A DNA stretch of 64,000 nt from Holophagales bacterium (GCA_009836625.1 VXVC01000004.1:124001-188000); one strand, 5' to 3'; shown: positions 34,101-42,945, counted from the stretch's first letter. Program-made: numbers and translations. Notes: generated by a model not told the origin, from the sequence alone.

Positions 34101-35614
34101 ACGGAAAGAAGATCGATCTCACCTTTGGCGCTTGCAGCCCGCGAATGGGCACGGATCCCCAGGCCGACTATGCACTGGGCGTCAGCCGGCGACAGTTCTT
34201 CGGCCTGGCGAGCACGGGGATTGGCGTCGCGGCGCTCTCTTCGCTGCTCGACCCGGGATCCTCGTGGGCCGCTCGCACCGATGCGGCGAAGGCGCTGGGC
34301 GCGCTCGGCGGTACGCACTTCCCGGCCAGGGCGAAGCGGGTGATCTACCTGTTCCAGTCCGGCGCGCCGTCCCAGATCGATCTCTTCGACAACAAGCCGC
34401 GCCTGGCCGAGTGGCACGGTGAGGAGCTGCCGGCCTCCGTGCGAGGCGAGCAGCGCGTTACCGGCATGACGGCGAATCAGGAGTCCTTTCCGATCACTGC
34501 CTCGATGTTCGGGTTCGCGCAGCACGGCGAGAGCGGCGCCTGGGTCAGCGAGCTGATGCCCCATACCGCGGGGATCGTGGACAAGCTCTGCTTTCTCAAG
34601 GCCGTGCACACCGAGGCGATCAACCACGATCCGGGCATCACATACCTGCAGACCGGCCACCAGCAGCCGGGACGTCCCAGCCTGGGCGCCTGGCTGAGTT
34701 ACGGCATCGGCTCCGAGAACAACGATCTGCCGGCTTTCATCGTGCTGATCTCCCAGGGCAGCGCGAAGCGCGAGTCCCAGGCCCTGTTTCAGCGGCTTTG
34801 GGGCGCCGGTTTCCTTCCCTCGGAGCACCAGGGTGTCAACCTGCGGGCGGCGGAAGACCCGGTTCTTTATCTGTCCGATCCGCCGGGAATCGACCGCGGC
34901 GTTCGGCGGCGCATGCTGGACACCGTGGCGAGGCTGAACGAACGGCATCACGAGGAGTTCAGCGATCCGGAGATCACCGCCCGCATCGCGCAGTACGAGA
35001 TGGCGTACCGGATGCAGGCTTCGGTGCCCGAACTCGTCGACACGTCGGACGAACCGCAGAGCACGTTCGACCTTTACGGCGAGGACGCGCGCACCCCGGG
35101 CACCTACGCCGCGAACTGCCTGCTGGCGCGTCGGTTGGCGGAGCGCGACGTCCGCTTCATTCAGCTCTACCATCGCGGCTGGGACCACCACGGCGACCTG
35201 CCGAGCGACATCCGGCTGCAGTGCGGCGACGTGGACCGGGCGTCGGCGGCGTTGGTCACGGACCTGGAGCAGCGGGGGCTGCTCGAAGACACCCTGGTCG
35301 TCTGGGGCGGTGAGTTTGGGCGCACCGTGTACTGCCAGGGGACCCTGGCCGAGGACAACTACGGCCGGGATCACCACGGCCGCTGCTACACGGTGTGGAT
35401 GGCGGGCGCCGGCATCGAACCGGGCAAGACCTACGGCGAGACCGACGAACACTGCTACAACATCGTCTCGGGCGGCGTGCACATCCACGATCTGAACGCG
35501 ACGATCCTGCACCAGCTCGGGATCGACCATGAACGCCTCGTCTATCGCTACAGTGGCCGGGACTTCCGATTGACCGACGTCCATGGCCGGGTAGTGGAGG
35601 AGATACTGGTTTAG
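34097..35614 (+). CDS. DUF1501 protein, Tat-exported partner of the DUF1553 protein
   Basis: 505 residues. A twin-arginine signal (SRRQFFGLAS, about 32-41) precedes an alkaline-phosphatase/sulfatase-like fold: VIYLFQSGAPSQIDLFDNKP, the NHDPGITYLQTGH segment, RFIQLYHRGWDHHGDL and VVWGGEFGRT..., ending in GRDHHGRCYTVWMAGAG. DUF1501 proteins nearly always accompany DUF1553 proteins. The start is the ATG at 34097, sharing ATGA with the upstream stop, so the two are coupled; the frame is open much further upstream inside the previous gene but that part is not real. Substrate unknown. Confidence 0.92.
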   Translation: MNGKKIDLTFGACSPRMGTDPQADYALGVSRRQFFGLASTGIGVAALSSLLDPGSSWAARTDAAKALGALGGTHFPARAKRVIYLFQSGAPSQIDLFDNKPRLAEWHGEELPASVRGEQRVTGMTANQESFPITASMFGFAQHGESGAWVSELMPHTAGIVDKLCFLKAVHTEAINHDPGITYLQTGHQQPGRPSLGAWLSYGIGSENNDLPAFIVLISQGSAKRESQALFQRLWGAGFLPSEHQGVNLRAAEDPVLYLSDPPGIDRGVRRRMLDTVARLNERHHEEFSDPEITARIAQYEMAYRMQASVPELVDTSDEPQSTFDLYGEDARTPGTYAANCLLARRLAERDVRFIQLYHRGWDHHGDLPSDIRLQCGDVDRASAALVTDLEQRGLLEDTLVVWGGEFGRTVYCQGTLAEDNYGRDHHGRCYTVWMAGAGIEPGKTYGETDEHCYNIVSGGVHIHDLNATILHQLGIDHERLVYRYSGRDFRLTDVHGRVVEEILV

Positions 35615-35681
35615 GGGAAGAAGGTCACCGTTCTGACATCGCGTCGTGCCTGCGGCGCTCGTGTTAAAGAGGAGACAACGG

Positions 35682-36098
35682 ATGAACTGGGGTAGAGCAG
35701 TCGGTGCCGGCCTGGGGGCTGGTTTCGTTCAGAACATCGTCAACTTCGTGCTGCACGGCCTGGTGTTCGGCGGCATGTACGTCGATCAGCCCGCCTTCGT
35801 GCAGGAACCCGACAGCATGGCCATGCAGATCGTGTGGTTCCTCGTCGTGGCCCTGACGATTGGGGTCTCGGCGAGCGTGCTGTTCGCGTCCAGCCGCCAG
35901 TCCTGGCAGCAGGGCGCCAGGGGCGGCCTCCACTTCGGAATCCTCCTGGGCGCCGTCGTCGGCTTCCACCAGTTCTACCTGACCCTGGTGGTCAACGACT
36001 TTCCGTACCACGTCGCCTGGACGTGGCTGGCGATCGACATCATTTCTCTCGGCATCGGCGGCACGGTCCTGGGTGTCCTGTACAAGCGCGCCGACTAG
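35682..36098 (+). CDS. Small membrane protein, four helices, unknown function
   Basis: 138 residues with four predicted membrane helices (about 6-28, 48-68, 75-95, 110-134), starting MNWGRAVGAGLGAGFVQNIV. The start ATG is preceded by AAAGAGGAG eight bases upstream, a strong ribosome site; an in-frame ATG-like start 12 codons earlier lacks one. It resembles DUF1761-like or other small hydrophobic proteins in general make-up, but I cannot name a family. It follows the DUF1501 gene by 67 bases and precedes the ammonium transporter promoter. Confidence 0.7.
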   Translation: MNWGRAVGAGLGAGFVQNIVNFVLHGLVFGGMYVDQPAFVQEPDSMAMQIVWFLVVALTIGVSASVLFASSRQSWQQGARGGLHFGILLGAVVGFHQFYLTLVVNDFPYHVAWTWLAIDIISLGIGGTVLGVLYKRAD

Positions 36099-36130
36099 TG
36101 CGGCACTCCAGTACCTCTCGGGACTGGCGC

Positions 36131-36136
36131 TACAAT
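36131..36136 (+). promoter_or_regulatory. -10 element TACAAT of the ammonium transporter gene
   Basis: TACAAT (five of six consensus bases) with no convincing -35. It predicts a leader of about 118 bases before the ATG at 36261, which has GGAGGAAACGA as ribosome site. The long leader holds a GCCCTCGCAAGAGGGGGC-like inverted repeat (about 36210-36230) that could be a short hairpin. Confidence 0.42.
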
Positions 36137-36260
36137 GCCTGTGTCCCGGGCGCGGTCCTTGGCCGTACCGTCCTGGGTCCGTGAACGAAGAACCTGGTCA
36201 CGCGTCGTCGACGCCCTCGCAAGAGGGGGCGGGGCCTCCACCACTAGCCGGAGGAAACGA

Positions 36261-37679
36261 ATGAAGCCCCAGTTCGAGTCGCTTTCGTCACGATCGACCG
36301 TTCTCAAGGTACTCCTTGCCGGCGTTGGACTGCTTCTCGTAGCGTCCGCGGCGGGCGCCCAGGTGTCCGGAGAAGTCACCTACGTCTTCAATACGTACGC
36401 CTTCCTGGTCTGGGGCGCGTTCATCATGTGGATGTGCGCCGGCTTCACGATGCTCGAGGCCGGTTCGGTGCGGACCAAGAACGCCTCCGTCATCTGCATG
36501 AAGAACATCGGCTTGTACTCAATCGCGGGGATCGCGTACTACTTCATCGGCTACAACCTGATGTACGTCGATGTCAGTGGCTGGATCGGGTCGATCACGC
36601 CGCTGTTCGAGGCTTCCGCGGACGAGATGGCCTTCCTCGGCGGTGATGCCGACAAGGCGGCCGCGGTCATCGGGAGCGGGTACTCCGAGATGTCGAGCTG
36701 GTTCTTCCAGATGACGTTCGTGGCCACCACGGCCTCGATCGTGTCGGGAGCTCTTGCCGAGCGCGTCAAGCTCTGGTCCTTCCTGATCTTCACCGCCGTA
36801 CTCACCGCGGTGATCTACCCGATCGTCGGCGCCTGGACCTGGGGCGGCGGCTGGCTCGCCGAGCGCGGGTTCCAGGACTTCGCCGGTTCCACGATAGTCC
36901 ACTCGACCGGAGGATGGGCCGCTCTCGCCGGCATCATCATGGTCGGCGCGAGGAGCGGCAAGTTCCGTTCCGACGGCAGCGTCAAGGGGACCCCGCCCTC
37001 GAACGTCCCGATCGTCACCCTTGGCGTCTTCATCCTGTGGATGGGCTGGTTCGGCTTCAACGGCGGTTCTCAGCTCGCGCTTGGCGGTGCGGCCGACGCG
37101 ACGGCGATGGGTAACCTGCTGATCAACACGAACCTCGGTGCCGCCGCCGGTGTCGTCGCGGCTCTTGTGCTCTCACGGCCGCTGCTGGGCCGGGTTGACC
37201 TCCTGGCCGTGCTCAACGGTGCACTCGGCGGACTGGTTGGCGTGACCGCCGGGCCGGACCTGGTAGGCCACCACTGGGCGCTCGTGATCGGCGCCATCGG
37301 CGGGGTGGTCACGGTCGCCGGCATGAAGCTGCTTGAGCGGATGAAACTCGACGATGTCGTCGGCGCCGTTCCGGTCCATCTGTTCGCTGGTATCTGGGGC
37401 ACCCTCGCCGTCTGCATCGCGGCCGGCGGCACCTTCGTGCCACAGGTCATCGGCATCGTCGTGATCGGCGTCTTCGTCTTCGGGGTTTCCCTGCTCCTGT
37501 GGTGGGTGCTCGAGAAGACGATCGGTGTCCGTGTCTCGGCGGAGGTCGAGGAGCTTGGTCAGGACATGACCGAGCTGGGCATCGAGTCCTATCCCGAGTT
37601 CATCCTGATGCCGGACGAGGACGACATGGAGGCCGCCAGGGCGGCGCAGGAGCACGCGCGAGAGGCGGCTGGCGAGTAG
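36261..37679 (+). CDS. amt: Ammonium transporter (Amt family)
   Basis: 472 residues with a cleavable signal peptide (about 1-32) and 11 membrane helices. The two pore histidines are in IVHSTGGW and VPVHLFAGIWG, the outer gate region is WMCAGFTMLEAGSVRTKN, and the C-terminal tail DMTELGIESYPE matches the GlnK/PII-responsive tail of Amt proteins. It then extends by an acidic, Ala-rich end. No glnK gene is adjacent, though the tail suggests PII control. The start is the ATG at 36261 after GGAGGAA; the longer frame from 36135 has no ribosome site. Confidence 0.95.
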   Translation: MKPQFESLSSRSTVLKVLLAGVGLLLVASAAGAQVSGEVTYVFNTYAFLVWGAFIMWMCAGFTMLEAGSVRTKNASVICMKNIGLYSIAGIAYYFIGYNLMYVDVSGWIGSITPLFEASADEMAFLGGDADKAAAVIGSGYSEMSSWFFQMTFVATTASIVSGALAERVKLWSFLIFTAVLTAVIYPIVGAWTWGGGWLAERGFQDFAGSTIVHSTGGWAALAGIIMVGARSGKFRSDGSVKGTPPSNVPIVTLGVFILWMGWFGFNGGSQLALGGAADATAMGNLLINTNLGAAAGVVAALVLSRPLLGRVDLLAVLNGALGGLVGVTAGPDLVGHHWALVIGAIGGVVTVAGMKLLERMKLDDVVGAVPVHLFAGIWGTLAVCIAAGGTFVPQVIGIVVIGVFVFGVSLLLWWVLEKTIGVRVSAEVEELGQDMTELGIESYPEFILMPDEDDMEAARAAQEHAREAAGE

Positions 37680-37731
37680 TCTCCAGAGCGTGGCCGGAAG
37701 GCCGCGGGATAGTTCACAGGGGGGCCGCGGT

Positions 37732-38811
37732 ATGAAACGTGCTGGGGCTGCGGTGTTCTGCGTCGTGGTGTCGATCGCCGGAGTTGGCGCCGGTTGGGCC
37801 CAACAGCTCGAGGAGTCGGGTGGGGGACTGAAGCGGCCTCTCTTCCATGACGCCCACTTCCACCTGACGAACTACGTCCAGCGGGGAATCACACTGAGCG
37901 AGTTCCTTGAGATCGCGGCGAAGGACGTGGGGCGCACGGCGGTGTTCGGCATCCCGCTGCAGCAGAAGTGGGACTACTTCGAGTCGGGCGACCGGGCGCC
38001 GGACTACTACCTGCACTCGGATTCGGCGCTCTACTACTACTCCTTCGTCGACGCGATCATCGCCGAGGAGTACCAGTTGCTGCCGCCCGAGGACCAGGCG
38101 CGCTTCGACCCGATGATCACGGGCTTCAACCCGACGGACATGTACGCCGCGGATCACATTCGCCGCGTGCTGGAGCACTATCCAGGAGTCTTCTCGGGAA
38201 TCGGGGAGTTCTCGATCCACAAGGAGTTCGTGACCTCGAAGATCCTCGGCCACACGGCCAGTCTGCGGAATCCGGCGCTCGATCGCGTGCTCGACTTCGC
38301 CGCCGAGGTAGGCCTCGTGGTCATCTTCCACAACGACATCGACGTCGTGCTGCCCACGGAGGCGCAGGAGCCGGTTCACCTGGAGCCCGTGCGGGAGTTC
38401 TTCCGGGCCCACTCCGAAGCCACGATCATCTGGGCCCATACCGGGCTGGGCCGGTTCGTGGCGCCCGCCGCCGACCATGTGGAACTGCTCGACGCCCTGC
38501 TCTCCGACGAGGCGTTCTCGCACGTGTACTGCGACCTGTCCTGGGACGAGGTGGCGAAGTACATCGTGCGCGACGAAACCTCACTTGAAGCGTGGACCGC
38601 GCTGCTTGAACGCCATTCCGACCGCTTCCTGTTCGGGACGGACTCTGTGGCGCCGAGCGGCCGAGATGGGTACCTCAAGACATGGCGCGACTACGCGCCG
38701 CTCTGGGACCGGCTCAGCGAACCGACACTGCACGCGATCACGATCGGCAACTACGAGCGCATCTTCGACGAGGCGAACCGCAAGGTCCGAGCCTGGGAGG
38801 CCGGGGAGTAG
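37732..38811 (+). CDS. Secreted amidohydrolase-family protein (amidohydro-rel type)
   Basis: 359 residues with a Sec signal peptide ending near AGWAQ (24). TIM-barrel metal-dependent hydrolase: HxH motif HDAHFHL (H42/H44), further His in VVIFHND and IIWAHTGLGR, and the late aspartate in FLFGTDS. This matches the PF04909-type group of decarboxylases and lactonases. Substrate unknown. GGGGGG lies upstream of the ATG. It precedes the CmcJ/NvfI-type gene by 33 bases, so the two may be one unit. Confidence 0.85.
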   Translation: MKRAGAAVFCVVVSIAGVGAGWAQQLEESGGGLKRPLFHDAHFHLTNYVQRGITLSEFLEIAAKDVGRTAVFGIPLQQKWDYFESGDRAPDYYLHSDSALYYYSFVDAIIAEEYQLLPPEDQARFDPMITGFNPTDMYAADHIRRVLEHYPGVFSGIGEFSIHKEFVTSKILGHTASLRNPALDRVLDFAAEVGLVVIFHNDIDVVLPTEAQEPVHLEPVREFFRAHSEATIIWAHTGLGRFVAPAADHVELLDALLSDEAFSHVYCDLSWDEVAKYIVRDETSLEAWTALLERHSDRFLFGTDSVAPSGRDGYLKTWRDYAPLWDRLSEPTLHAITIGNYERIFDEANRKVRAWEAGE

Positions 38812-38844
38812 ACTGCCCGGCGGACTTCCGCGGGGTAGACCAGG

Positions 38845-40077
38845 ATGAATGCGAATCAGGCCTATGTGCCTCCCTTGCAACTCACGAAAGGGCAGCCGCC
38901 GCCCGTCGCCGCGAACGGAGGCCTGTCCTACATGTCGTTCGACCGGGACGGGGATGCGGGAACCGCCGCGGCGACAGAGGCCACCTTCCGGCAGGTTGCC
39001 GAGGGGCACGAGAAGGCGTTTGCGGACTTGCTCGACAACGCTCCTCCCGGACCGATCGAGACGAAGTGGGGCCCGGGATTTCGTCGCTACGCGGAGTGCC
39101 TCGCGTACATTCGGGCGAACAACCTCGAAGCCCCGGAAGGCGGCCTGGCGCTGCCGCTGCGCTACTCGGTCCGCGAGGAGCCTTCCTACTCCATCGTCTC
39201 GTCCAACGCCCTCTGGCGGGACCCGACGCGAAGAACCGACGCGGAAGCGCTACGCCGGTACGAGCGGGACATCGCGCGGGGATGCCTCTACTTTCCGCAC
39301 GTGATGCGCGACGCACGTCGAATCGAGGAGGTCTACCCGGGTCTGAAGCCGGACAGCGCCGAGTGCATGGACAGGCTTGGGCTCTCGCTGGCGCACTGTG
39401 AGTCCGAGTGCGAGAACTTCTACGACGCGGCGGAGGTGGAGCGCGTGTTCTACCCGGAGATGGAGAAGCTCCTCCTGGAGTTCTTCCCGGACGCGACGGA
39501 CGCGTTCGTGTACAACCACGACGTGTTCGACAAGGACTACCAGGGAGACCGGACCGAGGACCAGGACAACAAGAACCCCGGCGTGAACGCCAACTACGCC
39601 AACCTCGTGCACAACGACCTGAACGACAACAGCGGCCGCGTGCGCTGTCGCGAACTGCTCACCAGGAACCTGCGGAACTTCGGCCGCGAGCAGCACTACA
39701 CCGAAGAGCAGGCGGACGCGAAGATGTCGCGGCGCTTCATGTCGATCAACCTCGCCAAGCCGATGGAGACCGTGCGTCAGAATCCCTTCGTGCTCTGCGC
39801 CTGGCCATCCTTTGCCGACCAGCCGTACATCACGAACTACCGTATCTACGACGACCGCGTCGGTGAGACCACCCGCTTCACCTACCGTCCGCACCACGAG
39901 TGGTACTGGTTGCCCCAGCAGACGTCGACCGAGGTGTCGATGCTCAAGTGCTACGACTCGGTCACCGACGGCTCCGTCTCGCGCTGGTCCTTCCACACTG
40001 CCTGCATCGACCCGACCGCGCCCAGGGATGCGCCCTGCCGGAGGAACGTCGTGGTCCGCTCCTTCGTGTTCTTCTAG
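38845..40077 (+). CDS. CmcJ/NvfI-family oxygenase (probable Fe(II)/2-oxoglutarate type)
   Basis: 410 residues. The C-terminal half follows the family: VHNDLNDNSGRVR, RFMSINLAKPM, EVSMLKCYDS, WSFHTACIDP and NVVVRSF. A facial triad can be drawn as H256, D258 (HxD) and H384, with R405 as possible 2-oxoglutarate contact. Known members include CmcJ of cephamycin synthesis and fungal NvfI. The N-terminal 140 residues look variable. No signal peptide is present, so it is cytoplasmic, unlike the secreted amidohydrolase just upstream. No biosynthetic cluster (PKS, NRPS, terpene) surrounds it. Its substrate cannot be inferred. The stop codon forms the base of a long hairpin. Confidence 0.75.
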   Translation: MNANQAYVPPLQLTKGQPPPVAANGGLSYMSFDRDGDAGTAAATEATFRQVAEGHEKAFADLLDNAPPGPIETKWGPGFRRYAECLAYIRANNLEAPEGGLALPLRYSVREEPSYSIVSSNALWRDPTRRTDAEALRRYERDIARGCLYFPHVMRDARRIEEVYPGLKPDSAECMDRLGLSLAHCESECENFYDAAEVERVFYPEMEKLLLEFFPDATDAFVYNHDVFDKDYQGDRTEDQDNKNPGVNANYANLVHNDLNDNSGRVRCRELLTRNLRNFGREQHYTEEQADAKMSRRFMSINLAKPMETVRQNPFVLCAWPSFADQPYITNYRIYDDRVGETTRFTYRPHHEWYWLPQQTSTEVSMLKCYDSVTDGSVSRWSFHTACIDPTAPRDAPCRRNVVVRSFVFF

Positions 40078-40128
40078 GAGGCTGCGCGACAGAACGACAC
40101 GAAGTGAGCTCTGTCGCGAAGCTTCCTA
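40075..40128. terminator. Long near-perfect inverted repeat, possible bidirectional terminator
   Basis: Arms 40075-40093 and 40110-40128 pair at 17 of 19 positions around a 16-base loop that itself contains CAC-GAA-GTG. The left arm begins with the stop codon of the CmcJ/NvfI-type gene. It sits between two convergent genes, which fits transcription termination from both sides, but no T-tract is present. Confidence 0.55.
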
Positions 40129-40145
40129 GGGAGGTGGGGGCTGGG

Positions 40146-40175
40146 GCCAAACAGCGAGCCTGCGAGCGGTTTGGC
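40146..40175. terminator. Second hairpin between the convergent genes
   Basis: GCCAAAC (40146-40152) pairs with GTTTGGC (40169-40175), extended by two more pairs after one mismatch. It lies 13 bases beyond the stop of the PhoD-like gene on the minus strand. The loop has the direct repeat GCGAGC-CT-GCGAGC. Confidence 0.45.
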
Positions 40176-40188
40176 GGCGCTAGGGCGT

Positions 40189-41601
40189 CTACTTCGGCTG
40201 CAACTCCGACAACCGCAAGGTCTGGCGTAGCAGACCCCGGTTCGCCACGTTCCGGACCTCGACGCGAACTCCGGGGTCGGCGGCGGTCCAGTCGATTTCG
40301 ATGTAGCCGAAGTTCGACTCGCGCGTGGCCTGGCCGACACGGTGCCGGTTCGGGCCGATCCCGGTCGTGCTCCGGCGGTTGAGCGGACCGGTGGTGAAGT
40401 CCCACAGCGGATAGGACGCCACTCCGTCGAGGCGAGAGATGTCGGCCCAGGGGCTGTCGCCGCTCAGCAGCAGAACGCCGGTCGCGCCGGTGTCCCGGAT
40501 CAGGTCGATCAGGCGCTGGCGCTCGTTCGGCATGTTCGCCCAGCTTTCCCAGCCGCTGAACTCCATGACGAAGGGGATGCTGGTGACGATCAGACGCAGG
40601 TCGGCCGGCTGACGAAGCTGTTGTTCCAGCCAACGCCACTGTTCCTCGCTCAGCATCCGGGCCCGCTCGTGATCGTTCGGGAGGTAGGGGCCCATGCCTC
40701 GTAACTGCCGCCTCCGGGCTTCCTCAGGCGACACCTGCCAGAGCGGCCCGCGGCCGTACCGGGTATCCAGCAGGATGACCTGGAGACGCCGGCCCGGCGG
40801 CCCGAAACGCTGCGAAGTGTAGACGCCTTGCTGGTGCCGTCGCGGCGATCCCGATGGTTCGTTCCAGAAGTCCAGAAACACCTGCTGCGACTCGGCCCGT
40901 TCGTCGAAGTCGGCGCCGCCGTCCTCGCGGCCGAAGTCCAGGTCGTTCCAGGTAGCCATGAAGCGGCTCTGCCGGCGCAGCTCGGCAAACCCGGGTTTCG
41001 CCGTTAGCTTGTCGTACTGCAGGCGAAGCTCCTGCATGTCTTCCGTGCCGGCGAGGATGTTGTTGCCGAGCATCAACGTGAGCTGGGGGCGCAGCGCGAG
41101 CACGGTGTCCCAGACCGGCTGCGCGCGATTCTGGTCGGCGCCGGAACCGATCGCGATGCGGCTCACCACCTCGCGGGTCAACGTGTCCGCGGCCCGGCGT
41201 CGCCGGTGGAGGGACCAGACGTAGGCGGTCAGCGCGTCGACATCGCTTTCGTCGAGCTCCATGCCGCCCAGGGGCCACATCTCGTACTTGCCGCGGAAGC
41301 GGCGGCCGGTGCCGTGGCGGAAGCCGGTTTCGATGGCGGTGCGCACGGCGGCAAGCGATCCGTCGCCGTGAAGCCACTCCTCGTCGGTCAGATCCGGCCC
41401 GCGACGGTTCCCCTGGCCTTCCCAGTGGTGACAAACCGGGCAGGTGCCGCCACGGTAGATCACCGCGCCCCGTTCGACCGTCGTCGGATCGGCGGCGGCC
41501 GCGCCGGCGGGCGCCACCATCGGAGCGAGGACGACGGAGACCGCGCCCGCAAGGAGAACCCGCCGCCAGCGGCGGGACACGCCGGACCAGATGCTTGGCA
41601 T
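40189..41601 (-). CDS. Secreted cytochrome c fused to a degenerate PhoD-like phosphatase domain
   Basis: 470 residues: signal peptide (1-37), mono-haem c domain (CPVCH, C54/C57/H58; possible axial Met108 or Met114) and a PhoD-like domain (about 145-465). The scaffold is well kept (FGPPGRRLQVILLDTRYG; the LSEEQWRWLEQQL helix), but the metal motifs are changed: GSC becomes GSG (154), GDNxYAD becomes GNNILAG (179-185), WDDHD becomes WNDLD (218-222) and GDRH becomes GDSP (381-384). The comparison forms are recalled from the PhoD family. It is therefore likely not a metallophosphatase. It follows the UPF0261 gene by 15 bases and should be co-transcribed. Confidence 0.85.
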   Translation of the reverse strand: MPSIWSGVSRRWRRVLLAGAVSVVLAPMVAPAGAAAADPTTVERGAVIYRGGTCPVCHHWEGQGNRRGPDLTDEEWLHGDGSLAAVRTAIETGFRHGTGRRFRGKYEMWPLGGMELDESDVDALTAYVWSLHRRRRAADTLTREVVSRIAIGSGADQNRAQPVWDTVLALRPQLTLMLGNNILAGTEDMQELRLQYDKLTAKPGFAELRRQSRFMATWNDLDFGREDGGADFDERAESQQVFLDFWNEPSGSPRRHQQGVYTSQRFGPPGRRLQVILLDTRYGRGPLWQVSPEEARRRQLRGMGPYLPNDHERARMLSEEQWRWLEQQLRQPADLRLIVTSIPFVMEFSGWESWANMPNERQRLIDLIRDTGATGVLLLSGDSPWADISRLDGVASYPLWDFTTGPLNRRSTTGIGPNRHRVGQATRESNFGYIEIDWTAADPGVRVEVRNVANRGLLRQTLRLSELQPK

Positions 41602-41616
41602 GGCGGCCTGCGTCCG

Positions 41617-42855
41617 CTAGTTCGCGGCCCGCACCAGCCGCAGCATGGCGTCGCTGACCGCCCGGGAGAATCGCGGGTCGTTGATGTTCGCGTCGACCTC
41701 GGTGACCGGCACCGCCCGCCGCAGGTTCTCGCGCAGGGCGGTGAAGAGCGCGTCGTCGGCCGCCGGGTCGTGGAACGGTCCGCCGGGAGCCGAGAGCGTG
41801 GAGACGCCGCCCAGGGGCAGGTAGACCTCGACCGGACCGGTCGAGGCGTTCAATTTGGCGGCGAGGACCTGGCCAAGCTCCGCGGACTCCTCGCGCGACG
41901 TGCGCATCAGGGTCATGTTGTCGCTCTGGCGGTGAAAGGTGCGCCCCGCGAACTCCTCCGGAACGGTGTGCCGGGCGAAGAAGCTCACCATGTCCAGGCA
42001 GCCGGGCACGACGACGGCGGGGGTACCGCTCCTGGCCGCGGCCTCCAGTCGCGACGGGCCGGCTGTGCGTACGCCGCCGACCAGTTCGTCCGCGCACTCC
42101 GTCGTCGTCAGGTCGAGCACGCCGCGCAGGAAGCCGGCCTCGACCAGACTCTCCATCGTCCGACCGCCGGCGCCCGTGGCCTGGAAGACGAGAACCTCGA
42201 GCCCCTCGGTCTCCAGTTGACGCCGGCATGCATCCACGCAGGGGGTGGCGCTGCGGAAGGTGGAGGCCGCGATCAGAGGACGGTCGTCCCCGCCTTCGAT
42301 CTCGACCCGGGCCATGGCGCAGACCGCGGCGGCGGTGCGGCTCAGAATCTGTCGGCTGATCCGGTTGATGCCGTCGATGTCGACGATCGACGGCACCATC
42401 ACGATGTCCTTGACGCCGACGTAGCCGGAGGCGTCGCCGCCCGCCATCGTCGAGACCATGATCTTGGGCACTCCGAGCGGCAGGGCGCGCATCGCCGTGG
42501 TCGCCATCGCGGTGCCCGCTCTGCCGCCCAGGCCGACGATCGCGTCGAAGCTCTCGCGCCGGTAGCTGCGGCGGACCACCTCCTCCGCGCCCGAGGACAT
42601 CGCCGCGATGGCCCGCTTGCGGTCGGCCGCCTGGGCCAGTTGCTCGACCTTCTCGCCGCCGGCGCAGGCGACCTCGCGGCGGCTGACGTCGGGCAGCCAG
42701 GTGCCGTCGAGCGCCGGTTCGCCGAGGATGCCGAGGTCGATGACGAACGCCCGGCAACCCCAGTCGCGCACGATCCGGTCGACCAGGTAGACCACCTCCC
42801 CGCCCTTCGTGTCGAGGGTCGCGAGCACGGCGATGGTGCAGGGGCGTTCGGGCAC
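41617..42855 (-). CDS. UPF0261 / Tm-1-like ATP-binding protein
   Basis: 412 residues. N-terminal nucleotide-binding part with LDTKGGE (about 14-20) and GLGGRAGTAMATTAMRALP, followed by GVPKIMVSTMAGGD, and a C-terminal domain with VPGCLDMVSFF and EVYLPLGGVSTL. These are hallmarks of the UPF0261 family, related to the plant Tm-1 virus-resistance ATPase domain; bacterial function is unknown. The start is GTG at 42855, with a TAGGAT -10 nine bases upstream. It is divergent from the beta-propeller/HEAT/cytochrome gene and upstream of the PhoD-like gene. Confidence 0.88.
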   Translation of the reverse strand: MPERPCTIAVLATLDTKGGEVVYLVDRIVRDWGCRAFVIDLGILGEPALDGTWLPDVSRREVACAGGEKVEQLAQAADRKRAIAAMSSGAEEVVRRSYRRESFDAIVGLGGRAGTAMATTAMRALPLGVPKIMVSTMAGGDASGYVGVKDIVMVPSIVDIDGINRISRQILSRTAAAVCAMARVEIEGGDDRPLIAASTFRSATPCVDACRRQLETEGLEVLVFQATGAGGRTMESLVEAGFLRGVLDLTTTECADELVGGVRTAGPSRLEAAARSGTPAVVVPGCLDMVSFFARHTVPEEFAGRTFHRQSDNMTLMRTSREESAELGQVLAAKLNASTGPVEVYLPLGGVSTLSAPGGPFHDPAADDALFTALRENLRRAVPVTEVDANINDPRFSRAVSDAMLRLVRAAN

Positions 42856-42864
42856 GCTGCCTGC

Positions 42865-42870
42865 ATCCTA
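42865..42870 (-). promoter_or_regulatory. -10 element TAGGAT, leaderless-type, for the UPF0261 gene
   Basis: TAGGAT on the minus strand ends nine bases before the GTG at 42855. The gap GCAGGCAGC has no Shine-Dalgarno sequence. Confidence 0.38.
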
Positions 42871-42945
42871 CGGACGTGGGGCACGGAATGACAAGACGTG
42901 GGTCGCCGCTTTCGGATCCGCTGTCCGAGGTTGCGGGGCAGGGAG

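Noticed and set aside
20808..36173. The 13-mer GGCCGTACCGTCC present upstream of both the cupredoxin gene (20808) and amt (36161), with a near match at 17384
   Set aside because: In GC-rich DNA of this length many 13-mers recur by chance, and the copies have different distances to the starts.
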